64,000 nucleotides of DNA from Arthrobacter sp. PvP023 (lineage in GTDB: Bacteria; Actinomycetota; Actinomycetes; Actinomycetales; Micrococcaceae). The stretch spans positions 186,001-250,000 of the forward strand of contig NZ_JAFIBI010000001.1 in assembly GCF_017832975.1 (NCBI RefSeq), given 5' to 3'. Positions 15,766-23,777 of the stretch are shown one piece after another. How positions within the stretch are numbered: the stretch's first letter is position 1; every line of letters begins with the position of its first letter. Both the position numbers and the translations under genes were made by a program. The notes beneath the pieces are model-generated. The model was not told the DNA's origin and ran no database searches. It worked only from the letters and a program-made list of their open reading frames with translations.

Positions 15766-17268
15766 ATGAAGCCCGAACAACTCCAGTCCGTCCGGGCTAC
15801 GCTCCGTTCCCCGCGCCGGCTCAAGACGGAAGCCCTCGCCGGACTGGTGGTGGCGCTGGCCCTCATCCCCGAGGCGATTGCATTCTCCGTCATTGCAGGC
15901 GTTGATCCCCGGATCGGGCTGTTCGCGTCCTTCACCATGGCGGTGACCATCTCCTTCGTGGGCGGCCGGCCTGCCATGATCTCCGCGGCCACCGGTGCGG
16001 TTGCCCTGGTGATCGCCCCGCTGATGCGGAGCCACGGCCTGGACTACCTGATCGCAGCGGTGATCCTGGCCGGGGTCTTTCAGATCCTCCTGGCACTCCT
16101 GGGCGTCACCAAACTCATGCGCTTCATTCCGCGCTCAGTGATGGTGGGGTTCGTCAACGCACTGGCCATCCTCGTGTTCATGGCGCAGCTGCCCGAGCTG
16201 ATCAACGTGCCGTGGCTCGTCTATCCCCTGGTGGCGGTTGGCTTGGTGATCGTGATTGCCCTGCCGCGGCTCACGTCAGCGATACCCTCCCCGCTCGTGG
16301 CGATCGTGGCCCTGACGCTGTTTGCGGTGTTCGCCAAGATCGACGTACCCGCTGTCCGGGACAAAGGCCAGCTTCCGGAAAGCCTGCCCACGTTCTTCAT
16401 TCCCAACGTGCCGCTAACGCTGGAAACCCTCCAGATCCTCGCCCCCTTCGCGCTCTCCATGGCGCTGGTGGGCCTGCTGGAATCCCTGATGACGGCCAAG
16501 CTTGTTGACGACATCACGGACACCCGCTCGAACAAGACCCGCGAGTCCTGGGGCCAGGGCGTGGCGAACATCGTCACCGGCTTCCTGGGCGGCATGGGCG
16601 GCTGCGCCGTGATCGGCCAAACCATGATCAACGTCAAAGGGTCCGGTGCCCGGAGCAGGGTCTCTACGTTCCTTGCCGGCGTCTTCCTGCTGGTCCTGGT
16701 GGTGACGCTGGGCGATGTTGTGGGGCTGATCCCCATGGCAGCGCTCGTGGCCGTGATGATCTTCGTCTCCGCCATCACGTTCGACTGGCACTCCATCGCC
16801 CCGAAGACTCTCAAGCGGATGCCCAAGTCCGAAACAGCGGTCATGCTGATTACGGTGGGCACCGTGGTGGCCACCCACAACCTCGCCATTGGGGTGGGCG
16901 TCGGAGTCCTGGCGGCCATGGCCATGTTCGCCCGGCGCGTTGCCCATTTCGCCACGGTCGAACGGACCGAGATCGAGCTCAATGGCGAGACCGTGGCAAC
17001 GTACACGGTGGACGGAGAGCTCTTCTTCGCCTCCTCCAACGACCTCTACACCCAGTTCGAATACGCCCGCGATGCCGCACCCACGGTGGACCGCGTCATC
17101 ATCGATCTGCACGCCTCGCACCTGTGGGACGCGTCCACCATCGCCGTGCTGGACGCCGTCACCGAGAAGTATCGGCGGCACGGCAGGGAAGTGGAGCTGA
17201 TCGGCCTGAACTCCGCAAGCACCCAGATGCGTGAACGGCTCGCCGGGAAGCTCAACGCCGGGCACTGA
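15766..17268 (+). CDS. SulP-family anion transporter with STAS domain
   Basis: A 500-residue SLC26/SulP membrane transporter for an inorganic anion such as sulfate or bicarbonate. The N-terminal hydrophobic domain starts with ALAGLVVALALIPEAIAFSV, the family signature, and holds GGMGGCAVIGQTMINVKGSG. The last 110 residues form a cytoplasmic STAS domain (ELFFASSNDLYTQF, IIDLHASHLWDAST). Bicarbonate/SulP members in actinobacteria are often fused to or paired with carbonic anhydrase; none is visible here. It is co-transcribed with the alarmone synthetase, an unusual partner. Confidence 0.93.
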   Translation: MKPEQLQSVRATLRSPRRLKTEALAGLVVALALIPEAIAFSVIAGVDPRIGLFASFTMAVTISFVGGRPAMISAATGAVALVIAPLMRSHGLDYLIAAVILAGVFQILLALLGVTKLMRFIPRSVMVGFVNALAILVFMAQLPELINVPWLVYPLVAVGLVIVIALPRLTSAIPSPLVAIVALTLFAVFAKIDVPAVRDKGQLPESLPTFFIPNVPLTLETLQILAPFALSMALVGLLESLMTAKLVDDITDTRSNKTRESWGQGVANIVTGFLGGMGGCAVIGQTMINVKGSGARSRVSTFLAGVFLLVLVVTLGDVVGLIPMAALVAVMIFVSAITFDWHSIAPKTLKRMPKSETAVMLITVGTVVATHNLAIGVGVGVLAAMAMFARRVAHFATVERTEIELNGETVATYTVDGELFFASSNDLYTQFEYARDAAPTVDRVIIDLHASHLWDASTIAVLDAVTEKYRRHGREVELIGLNSASTQMRERLAGKLNAGH

Positions 17269-17376
17269 CCGGACACAAATCGTTGTGTAGTTTATGTGAC
17301 AAGTATTGTCATCTAGGCTGGTAAGGGAGCAGCCTGCGACCACCTGGCAGGCGCACCACCTTGGGGGAGGTCCAGC

Positions 17377-17571
17377 ATGGCAGGAAAATTCGAACTCGTC
17401 GCCGCGGAACAAGGCGGCGTCCGCATCCGGCTCGTCAACGGCGCAGGCAACATCCTGGCCGTCTCAGGAATCTACCGCGACAGCGCTGCGGCCGCTTCCG
17501 GCGTCACGGAGATTCGCGAGCACGCGGCCACTGCGCACATCGCCGATTACAGCGGCCCGCCGGCCCAGTAG
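17377..17571 (+). CDS. DUF1508 (YegP-like) small protein, copy 1
   Basis: A 64-residue protein with a single DUF1508 unit: MAGKFELVAAEQGG, VRIRLVNGAGN, then SGIYRDSAAAASGVTEIRE. YegP of E. coli has two such units; one is present here. The ribosome site GGGGGAGG is very strong, so high expression is likely. The family has no agreed biochemical role. Two further copies lie at 20088-20402 and 45095-45436, each with a different C-terminal tail. Confidence 0.85.
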   Translation: MAGKFELVAAEQGGVRIRLVNGAGNILAVSGIYRDSAAAASGVTEIREHAATAHIADYSGPPAQ

Positions 17572-17631
17572 CTCCGCGCCATGGGCCGCCCGGTAGCGGG
17601 ACAGCCGGCGGTGCGCCTGCGACATAAATGT

Positions 17632-17641
17632 CAGACGTCTG
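17632..17641. promoter_or_regulatory. palindrome upstream of the BASS transporter
   Basis: CAGACGTCTG is a perfect 10-base palindrome 45 bases before the transporter start, right after an AT-rich CATAAATG that could be part of a promoter. Such palindromes are common TetR-family operators, and a TetR gene lies convergent at the other end of the transporter. I see no copy before the TetR gene itself. Confidence 0.3.
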
Positions 17642-17686
17642 TTCACGAACTGGCCGGATCAAGGGTCGGGGTGTGAGCATTATTGG

Positions 17687-18742
17687 ATGCTTGAGGCAAC
17701 CAAATCCCACGAACACCCCAAGGCCGGCACTGAAGCTGATGCCGCCGGACTGAATCCGGCACTGGCCGCAGAGGCAAAAATCGCGCGAATCGCGGTCACG
17801 GTCTTCCCGCTGCTGGTGGTCGCTGCCGGCGTTGCCGGCTTCCTGCTGCCCGGCGCCTTCAAGCCGATGGCCCCAGGCGTCCCGTACCTGCTGGGCGTCA
17901 TCATGTTCTGCATGGGCCTGACCCTCACCCCGCCGGACTTCGCCTCCGTGGTGAAGCGGCCCTGGGCCGTGGTGCTGGGCATCGTGGCCCACTACGTGAT
18001 CATGCCGGGTGCCGGATGGCTGATTGCCGTGGCACTCAACCTCCCGCCCGAACTGGCCGTGGGCCTCATTCTGGTGGGCTGCGCACCGTCCGGCACCGCC
18101 TCCAACGTGATGGCCTTCCTGGCCAAGGGCGACGTTGCCCTCTCGGTGGCCGTCGCCTCCGTCTCCACACTGATCGCCCCGATCGTCACTCCCCTGCTGG
18201 TTCTCTTCCTGGCCGGATCCTTCCTGCAGATCGACGCCGGAGCGATGGTCCAGGACATCGTCAAGACCGTCCTCCTGCCGGTAATTGCAGGCCTGCTGGC
18301 ACGGCTGTTCCTCAAGAAGCTCGTGGCGAAGGTGCTTCCGGCACTCCCGTGGGCCTCCGCCGTCGTGATTTCCCTGATTGTGGCGATCGTCGTGGCCGGC
18401 AGCGCCAGCAAGATTGTGGCCGCAGGCGGCATCGTGTTCCTCGCCGTGGTGCTGCACAACGGCTTTGGCCTGGGCCTTGGATACCTCGCCGGAAAGCTCG
18501 GCAGGCTGGATGACAAGGCCCGCCGCGCGCTGGCCTTTGAAGTCGGCATGCAGAACTCCGGGCTGGCCGCCACCTTGGCCACCGCGCACTTCAGTCCGCT
18601 GGCCGCACTGCCCTCCGCGGTGTTCTCGCTGTGGCACAACATCTCGGGCGCGATCGTGGCCGCATGGCTGGCCCGGCGCCCGCTGAGCGATGCCCCTGGC
18701 CGCGATGCCCTCTTTCACGGCGCAGCCGCCCGGGACGCCTAA
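17687..18742 (+). CDS. BASS-family Na+-coupled organic anion symporter
   Basis: A 351-residue membrane protein of the bile acid:sodium symporter (BASS) family, which imports organic acids with Na+. After a 35-residue hydrophilic N terminus it shows about nine to ten membrane segments with family motifs GVIMFCMGLTLTPPDF, GLILVGCAPSGTASNVMAFL (unwound segment that binds sodium) and EVGMQNSGLAATLA. Bacterial members move pantoate, pyruvate-like or other small acids; the substrate is not evident here. The ATG at 17687 has only a weak ribosome site. A TetR gene runs convergent four bases downstream. Confidence 0.9.
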   Translation: MLEATKSHEHPKAGTEADAAGLNPALAAEAKIARIAVTVFPLLVVAAGVAGFLLPGAFKPMAPGVPYLLGVIMFCMGLTLTPPDFASVVKRPWAVVLGIVAHYVIMPGAGWLIAVALNLPPELAVGLILVGCAPSGTASNVMAFLAKGDVALSVAVASVSTLIAPIVTPLLVLFLAGSFLQIDAGAMVQDIVKTVLLPVIAGLLARLFLKKLVAKVLPALPWASAVVISLIVAIVVAGSASKIVAAGGIVFLAVVLHNGFGLGLGYLAGKLGRLDDKARRALAFEVGMQNSGLAATLATAHFSPLAALPSAVFSLWHNISGAIVAAWLARRPLSDAPGRDALFHGAAARDA

Positions 18743-18746
18743 GCGC

Positions 18747-19361
18747 TCAGTTCCGGTGGTGCTCGATCAGCCAGCCGGCCATCTGCTGGGCCCGCTTTGA
18801 TGCCAGGAAGTCCCCTTCGGTGGCCGAGATGATCGAGCCCTTCATCAGGATGTGCCAGGACCGGGCGAATTCTTCGGTGCGATTCAGCCCGGCTTCCTCC
18901 GCCAAGGCCTGGATGTGGCCGCGGATCCTGGTGAGGTAGCCGATGCTCGCCTTCCCCAGCGGATGGTCGGGACCCATTTCCAGCAGGACATTGATGAAAG
19001 TGCACGCTTCGAAGTCGTCCCGGTGGAACCAGTCGCCGAACACGTCGAAGATGGCGAGCAGCCGCTCCTCGGGGGTGGCGCCGCGGCGCCGGGCTTCGGA
19101 GACGATGAGGTCCACGGTCCAGACCTGGTCACGGAGCGCCAGGAAGGCCAGGACCAGGGCATCCTTGGACGGGAAATGCCGGTAGAACGTCGCCTTGGCC
19201 ACGCCGGAGCGGCTGATGAGTTCGTTGGTCCCTACATCGCGGATCCCGCGGCGGGAAAACAGCTCATAAGCGGTGGCAAGAATGCGGTCCACGGGGTCAT
19301 CGCGGCCCGCCATTGCCTGGGCGGGCAGCAGGGTGGAACGGTTGGCGTCGTCGGCAGTCAT
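18747..19361 (-). CDS. TetR/AcrR-family transcriptional regulator
   Basis: A 204-residue TetR-type repressor. The helix-turn-helix is at about residues 27-72: ILATAYELFSRRGIRDVG, TNELISRSGVAKATFYRHF, PSKDALVLAFL. The C-terminal ligand domain (about 80-204) contains FINVLLEMGPDHPLGKAS and a region typical of the TetR C-terminal group seen in Streptomyces and Arthrobacter. Target genes are unknown; the convergent BASS transporter with a palindromic site in its leader is the nearest candidate. It lies 13 bases downstream of the PAS-ANTAR gene. Confidence 0.9.
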   Translation of the reverse strand: MTADDANRSTLLPAQAMAGRDDPVDRILATAYELFSRRGIRDVGTNELISRSGVAKATFYRHFPSKDALVLAFLALRDQVWTVDLIVSEARRRGATPEERLLAIFDVFGDWFHRDDFEACTFINVLLEMGPDHPLGKASIGYLTRIRGHIQALAEEAGLNRTEEFARSWHILMKGSIISATEGDFLASKRAQQMAGWLIEHHRN

Positions 19362-19374
19362 CGTAGAAGGAATT

Positions 19375-20091
19375 TTACATGGAGCGCTGTTGACGCCTCC
19401 CCTCAGGTCCGTGGACGCCGATTGTTCCGGGCCGGCGTCCGGCAGGTCCGCGGTGGAGTGCCTTCACGAAACGGTCCAGCAGTGCGGGGTCCTTGGCGTT
19501 GTTGGCCAGGGCCACGAGGTCGGCTGCGGTCCTGGCCAGCTTGATGTTGCTGTGCTGGCTGTGGGCGACGAGCAGCTTGAACGCCTCCTCCGATCCGATG
19601 CGCAGGGCCCCCATCAGGATGCCTTTGGCCTGCTCTATGGTGCTGCGGCTCGCGCTGGCCGCTGTAACGGCGGCCCTGGCGAACTGCTCCGTCTCGCGCT
19701 GCAGCATCTTGGTGAGGTCTATCACGAAGGCGTCAATGTGGCTCAGCCTGCCCGCCTGGTCAAGCACGCCCTCGCCCGTCGTCAGGATCCTGTGCTCGCG
19801 CAGGCGCGCGTCAATGAGCCTGTCGTAGCTGAAGAAGCTTCCCCCGGCGTTCCGGATTCGGGTCAAGATCTCCAGGCCGCGGCTTCGGTCGTCGGGATGC
19901 TTGTGCGAGAGCAGCAGGTCCAAGGTGGGCACGATCTCGCCGCGGCGATATCCGTGAATGTGGAAGAGCTCCTCGGACCAGTCGAGCTTGCCGGTCACCG
20001 CGTCATACCGGAACGTCCCGGCGATGCAGTCCCCGGCAGCAAGGAGACTGGAGTGCGCCTGCGGGACCTTCCGCGCGGTCACGGGGCTCAC
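19375..20091 (-). CDS. PAS-ANTAR RNA-binding antiterminator-type regulator
   Basis: A 238-residue regulator with an N-terminal PAS sensor fold (about 20-125: GTFRYDAVTGKLDWSEELF, HKHPDDRSR) and a C-terminal ANTAR domain (about 135-190: SRSTIEQAKGILMGALRIG, AFKLLVAHSQHSNIKL). ANTAR domains bind paired hairpins in nascent RNA and prevent termination. I take the GTG at 20091, which forms a GTGA overlap with the stop of the upstream DUF1508 gene; GTG 20094 is possible too. The basic tail (GPEGRRQQRSM) is unusual. Targets and PAS ligand are not known. Confidence 0.9.
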   Translation of the reverse strand: MSPVTARKVPQAHSSLLAAGDCIAGTFRYDAVTGKLDWSEELFHIHGYRRGEIVPTLDLLLSHKHPDDRSRGLEILTRIRNAGGSFFSYDRLIDARLREHRILTTGEGVLDQAGRLSHIDAFVIDLTKMLQRETEQFARAAVTAASASRSTIEQAKGILMGALRIGSEEAFKLLVAHSQHSNIKLARTAADLVALANNAKDPALLDRFVKALHRGPAGRRPGTIGVHGPEGRRQQRSM

Positions 20092-20402
20092 CACGCAGGG
20101 AAATCGGCGACGGCGGCCGGGCGCCTGAGCGATTGCCGCCAGCGGAGAAGAATCTGGCCTTTCCGGACCGCCGCCCGCCCCCGAACGGCGCGGGCTGCGG
20201 CGGACACCCGGCCCGGCTTCGGCGCCGGGACTTCAGTGACAAAGCCCATGCCTGCGTACTCGCGCACCGCGGCGATCCCGGCTACTGCGGCCCTCTTGTC
20301 GGGGAACGGCCTCGAGAGCGCCATGACCGTGCCGTCGGGTGCTGTCAGTTGAAATCTGAAGGAAGTGTCTGAGTCGGCGAATAGTTCGAACATTCCTGCC
20401 AT
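20088..20402 (-). CDS. DUF1508 (YegP-like) protein, copy 2, coupled to PAS-ANTAR
   Basis: A 104-residue protein with one DUF1508 unit at the N terminus (MAGMFELFADSDTSFRFQLT, PDKRAAVAGIAAVREYAGMG) followed by a basic Arg/Ala-rich tail (AAARAVRGRAAVRKGQ). The start follows GGGAGG. Its stop codon overlaps the start of the PAS-ANTAR gene (GTGA), so the two products are made together. It matches copies at 17377 and 45095 in the MAGxFE opening and the VRExAGMG block. No catalytic residues are recognisable. Confidence 0.85.
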   Translation of the reverse strand: MAGMFELFADSDTSFRFQLTAPDGTVMALSRPFPDKRAAVAGIAAVREYAGMGFVTEVPAPKPGRVSAAARAVRGRAAVRKGQILLRWRQSLRRPAAVADFPAW

Positions 20403-20505
20403 TGAGCCCTCCCGGAACCTGGGGTCACGCCACTCCCGGTGACGCCGTTGTCAGCGGAAGCAGCCTGAATCCATCCATGGGTAGCCGGCCGCTTCTGAAC
20501 AGCCG

Positions 20506-20537
20506 GTTCGAATTGATGAATTCATGAAATTCTGAAC
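20506..20537. promoter_or_regulatory. AT-rich imperfect palindrome upstream of the DUF1508/ANTAR operon
   Basis: A core palindrome ATGAATTCAT (20516-20525) is flanked by matching GAATT/AATTC and GTTC/GAAC arms with small bulges. It stands out as AT-rich in a GC-rich region, about 105 bases before the DUF1508 start. It could be an operator. The rest of the 332-base gap (20403-20734) holds the promoters of the two divergent genes and no reading frame I would support. Confidence 0.35.
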
Positions 20538-20646
20538 TACTCAACGCATCCGCGCAAGGGGTGCCCACGGACTAAATCCAGCGATCATCCCAAACCGGCC
20601 GGGGCTACGATATACATGCACATCACGCCAACTGGCCGTGCGGGCG

Positions 20647-20664
20647 AGACAGACTTTTCTGTCT
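20647..20664. promoter_or_regulatory. inverted repeat upstream of the ArsR-type gene
   Basis: AGACAGA and TCTGTCT are separated by CTTT, a perfect 7-bp inverted repeat, 71 bases before the ArsR-type start. Its place suits autoregulation by that protein. A transcript hairpin is the alternative, but no U-run follows. Confidence 0.35.
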
Positions 20665-20734
20665 GGCATAAGCTGTATTCGTTGAACAAGCGTTATGGTT
20701 ATCGCCCGGCTGTGGACGGAGGAAGGGAAGCCCG

Positions 20735-21100
20735 ATGAAGGACGAGTTGCCCGCAGGTCTGGTCCTGAGTGATGTAAAGGCCGAACTTTTCAAGTCCATG
20801 GGACACCCTGTACGGATCCAGGTCCTGGAGATGCTGGCCGACGGCCCCGTGGCCGTCAGCCGCCTGCGCGACGACACCGGGCTGGAACCTTCGAACCTCT
20901 CCCAGCACCTTGGCGTGCTCCGCCGCCAGCGCCTGGTCATCCCTTCGCGCCAGGACGGCCGGCTGTTTTACGAACTGTCCTGCCCCGAGGTGAGCAGCCT
21001 CCTCCTCTCGGCGCGCTCACTGCTGGGCACCGTCCTGCAGTCGACCCGGCTGACCCTGAAGTCCGTGGACGTACCCGCGAAGGAAGCGGTGGGCGGCTAG
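20735..21100 (+). CDS. ArsR-family winged-helix regulator
   Basis: A 121-residue ArsR/SmtB-type regulator. The winged helix runs from about residue 18 to 90: FKSMGHPVRIQVLEML, PVAVSRLRDDTGLEPSNLSQ, HLGVLRRQRLVIPSRQDGRL. The usual metal-binding ELCVCD-type motif is absent; position LRDDTGL has no Cys, so it is probably not a classic metal sensor. The single Cys (YELSCPEVSS) could respond to redox. The start follows GGAGGAAGGGAAG. In related genomes such regulators often lie near SulP-type transporters, but here the SulP gene is 3.5 kb away. Confidence 0.88.
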   Translation: MKDELPAGLVLSDVKAELFKSMGHPVRIQVLEMLADGPVAVSRLRDDTGLEPSNLSQHLGVLRRQRLVIPSRQDGRLFYELSCPEVSSLLLSARSLLGTVLQSTRLTLKSVDVPAKEAVGG

Positions 21101-21112
21101 CCTCGCCGGCAA

Positions 21113-21169
21113 CTCACACGGGGCGGCACCTTAGGGTCTTCTGCAGATTCCCTTCGGTATCCGTGTGAG
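21113..21169 (+). promoter_or_regulatory. long-range inverted repeat overlapping a ribosome binding site
   Basis: CTCACACGG (21113-21121) pairs perfectly with CCGTGTGAG (21161-21169). The right arm reaches into the GAGGA ribosome site of the gene starting at GTG 21179. Pairing in the RNA would hide part of that site. The 39-base loop is large, so this may also be a DNA operator or chance. Confidence 0.35.
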
Positions 21170-21178
21170 GATGAAGCT

Positions 21179-21682
21179 GTGAGCCCCGTTCCCAAGCGTG
21201 CCGGTCTGTTGTTCGATTCCGGCCGGATGTTCTACGGCCGGCTGCCCCGGGCCATCGTCGGCGGCAGCGCCTTACTGTTAGTAGGAATCCTGCTGGCAAT
21301 CGCCCTCACCGACGCGCTGCAGTCGGAACCCGTGGCATGGACTTCCATTTCATGCGCGCTCATCCTGATCACTTTCCTGGCGTTCGGCTTCTCCAGGATC
21401 CAAGTCCTCGAAAACGAAGTGCGGTTGCGCTGGTTTCCGTTCTACCGCCGCAGGATTCCCATTGCGGCGATCCGGCGTGCCGCCCCGACAACAGTCCACG
21501 GCCTGCGTTACGGATTCGGGCTGCGGTTCGGCGCCTTTGGGCTGGGAATCATCCAGGATACGGGGCCTGCCGTCCAGCTCGACGCCGGGCGGGGATATCT
21601 GCTGAGCCTTGGGTCAGCGGACCGCCAGGCACGGTTCCTCGCAGCGCTGGCGGCTGCGGGCGTCAACGTCCAGCGCTTCTAA
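21179..21682 (+). CDS. small membrane protein with PH-like C-terminal domain
   Basis: A 167-residue protein with two membrane segments (IVGGSALLLVGILLAIALT and SISCALILITFLAFGF) followed by a soluble part that looks like a bacterial PH-type barrel (VLENEVRLRWFPFYRRRIP, GYLLSLGSADRQARFLAAL). It resembles the DUF3093-like membrane proteins of actinobacteria, but I am not sure of the family. The GTG start is supported by GAGGA eight bases upstream. It follows the ArsR gene on the same strand after 78 bases containing an inverted repeat. Confidence 0.75.
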   Translation: MSPVPKRAGLLFDSGRMFYGRLPRAIVGGSALLLVGILLAIALTDALQSEPVAWTSISCALILITFLAFGFSRIQVLENEVRLRWFPFYRRRIPIAAIRRAAPTTVHGLRYGFGLRFGAFGLGIIQDTGPAVQLDAGRGYLLSLGSADRQARFLAALAAAGVNVQRF

Positions 21683-21725
21683 CACCGGGTGCATTCTGCC
21701 CGCAGGTGTTCAAATCGCGGGCGAC

Positions 21726-21921
21726 CTACGCCTTTTCAACCCACTGGGCGCGCCATACCGGCGCTTCGAATGCCTCGCTCCAATAGGCCGTTTCTTTGGC
21801 AATGGGGCCAATGCATCAGCGCATCATCATGAAACAGCTCGTCCATAACCTCGATGTGACGGTCATTGATACAAGCAATAAGCGGATTGACGACAGTCTC
21901 GTTCGCAATGGTTTCATCCAT
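21726..21921 (-). pseudogene. remnant of a SnoaL/NTF2-like protein
   Basis: The N-terminal part, starting at ATG 21921 (MDETIANETVVNPLIAC, then VMDELFHDDALMHWP), reads as a SnoaL-like (nuclear transport factor 2 fold) protein. About 40 residues later the frame changes to unrelated sequence. A different frame nearby gives IAKETAYWSEAFEAP and WRAQWVEKA followed by a stop, a typical end of the same family. The middle of the domain, roughly 60 or more residues, is missing. An internal deletion has joined both ends out of frame. The surrounding DNA is less GC-rich than its neighbours. Confidence 0.55.
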
Positions 21922-22005
21922 GATTCCGACCTGTTTCCTGGAGGGCTTGGTGTTTAGTTTTACGCACCACGGCATTTGGGCCCTCGCGCGAGCCGCGGAA
22001 TTCAC

Positions 22006-23769
22006 CTAGCCGATCAGCGCGAGCACCGCCCCGGCACTGACCACGCCGCCGGCCTCGGTGCGGATGCCGGTCACCGTTCCGTCGCGGTGCGCCGTCACCT
22101 GCGTTTCCATCTTCATGGCTTCAAGAACGACGACGGCGTCCCCCGCCGACACTTCGGCGCCCGGCTCCACGAGCCACTTCACGACGGTTCCGGCCATGTC
22201 AGCGCGCAGCTCGCCGGGGTCGGCGGCGAAACCGGCGGCAGCACCGCCGTCGGACGTTCCCTCCAGCGAGACGCCGGCGGGGAGGGCTCCGCCCGAGCGT
22301 GCCCAGCCGTCCAGCAGGTCAGCGGGCAGCCCGACTGCCAGGCGGCGGCCGTCCAGTTCGACGGTGATGGTGCGGCGTTCGCCGTCGGGGGCGGTTGTGC
22401 TGTAGCCCGGATCGGCCGGGATGCGGTCCGCGAAGTCCGTTTCAATCCAGCGGGTGTGGATGCCCAGCCCGGTCTCAGAGGTGAAATCCGGCGATTCGAG
22501 CACGGCGCGGTGGAACGGCAGCACCGTGGCCACGCCGGTGATCTCGATTTCGGCGAGCGCGCGGCGCGCCCGGCGTAGGGCCTGCTGCCGGTCCGCTCCC
22601 GTGACGATCAGCTTGGCAAGGAGCGAGTCGAACTGCGGTGCGACGAAGGACCCGGAGCGGACACCGGTGTCCAGGCGGATGCCCGGGCCGGTGGGGGCGT
22701 GGAACTCGGCGATGGTTCCGGGCGAGGGCAGGAAGCCGCGCCCCACGTCCTCGGCGTTGAGTCGGAACTCGAAGGAGTGGCCGCGGGGCTCAGGGTCCGC
22801 GGTGATGCGCAGGGCTTCGCCGTCAGCGATCCGGAACTGCTCCTGGACCAGGTCGATCCCCGTGGTTTCCTCGGTGATGGGGTGCTCCACCTGAAGCCGC
22901 GTATTCACTTCCAGGAACGCGACAGTTCCATCCGCGGCAACAAGGAACTCCACGGTGCCGGCGCCGGAGTAGCCGGCTTCCCGGCAGACCGCCTTCGCGG
23001 CGCTGTAAATCTGCCGCCGCTGATCGTCGCTGAGGAACGGTGCGGGTGCTTCCTCCACGAGCTTCTGGTGCCGGCGCTGCAGGGAGCAGTCGCGGGTCCC
23101 GACGACGACGACGTTGCCGTGGGTATCGGCAAGGACCTGCGCTTCGACGTGCCGCGGACGGTCCAGGTAGCGTTCCACGAAGCATTCGCCGCGGCCGAAG
23201 GCTGCCACGGCTTCGCGTACTGCGGAGTCGAAGGATTCCTCGATCTCGTCCATGTTCCGGACCACCTTGAGCCCGCGGCCGCCGCCGCCGAAGGCCGCCT
23301 TGATGGCGATAGGCAGGCCGTGCTGCTCGGCGAAGGCGCGGGCTTCCGCAGCCGAATCCACGGGACCGTCGCTTCCGGCCACGAGGGGGGCGCCGGCGCG
23401 GACAGCGATTTCGCGGGCGGTGATCTTGTTGCCCAGCTGCCGGATGGCTTCCGGCGCGGGCCCGATCCAGGCCAGCCCGGCGTCCAGCACTGCCTGCGCG
23501 AAATCGGCGTTCTCGGACAGGAAGCCATAGCCGGGATGGACGGCGTCAGCACCTGACCTGGCAGCCACCCCAAGCAGCTTGGGGATGTTCAGGTAGGTAT
23601 CCGCCGGGGAGTTACCGTCAAGGCTGAAGGCCTCGCTGGCAGCGCCTACGTGCATGGCATCGGCGTCGATATCCGCGTACACGGCGACGGATTCCAGCTG
23701 TGCATCGTCGCAGGCTCGGGCAATCCGGACGGCGATCTCACCACGGTTGGCAATCAGGACCTTGCGCAT
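22006..23769 (-). CDS. biotin carboxylase fused to biotin carboxyl carrier domain
   Basis: A 587-residue acyl-CoA-carboxylase-type alpha subunit. Residues 1-445 are biotin carboxylase ([23 protein letters not shown] loop [14 protein letters not shown], catalytic [16 protein letters not shown]). The last 75 residues are the biotin carrier with [11 protein letters not shown], the Lys being biotinylated. It carries out ATP-dependent carboxylation of biotin. It starts eight bases after the fused pxpBC gene, so it belongs to the 5-oxoproline module rather than to fatty acid synthesis. PxpBC is related to the carboxyltransferase-like end of urea amidolyase, which also works with a biotin carboxylase. 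Confidence 0.92.
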   Translation of the reverse strand: MRKVLIANRGEIAVRIARACDDAQLESVAVYADIDADAMHVGAASEAFSLDGNSPADTYLNIPKLLGVAARSGADAVHPGYGFLSENADFAQAVLDAGLAWIGPAPEAIRQLGNKITAREIAVRAGAPLVAGSDGPVDSAAEARAFAEQHGLPIAIKAAFGGGGRGLKVVRNMDEIEESFDSAVREAVAAFGRGECFVERYLDRPRHVEAQVLADTHGNVVVVGTRDCSLQRRHQKLVEEAPAPFLSDDQRRQIYSAAKAVCREAGYSGAGTVEFLVAADGTVAFLEVNTRLQVEHPITEETTGIDLVQEQFRIADGEALRITADPEPRGHSFEFRLNAEDVGRGFLPSPGTIAEFHAPTGPGIRLDTGVRSGSFVAPQFDSLLAKLIVTGADRQQALRRARRALAEIEITGVATVLPFHRAVLESPDFTSETGLGIHTRWIETDFADRIPADPGYSTTAPDGERRTITVELDGRRLAVGLPADLLDGWARSGGALPAGVSLEGTSDGGAAAGFAADPGELRADMAGTVVKWLVEPGAEVSAGDAVVVLEAMKMETQVTAHRDGTVTGIRTEAGGVVSAGAVLALIG

Positions 23770-23777
23770 CAAGTTAC

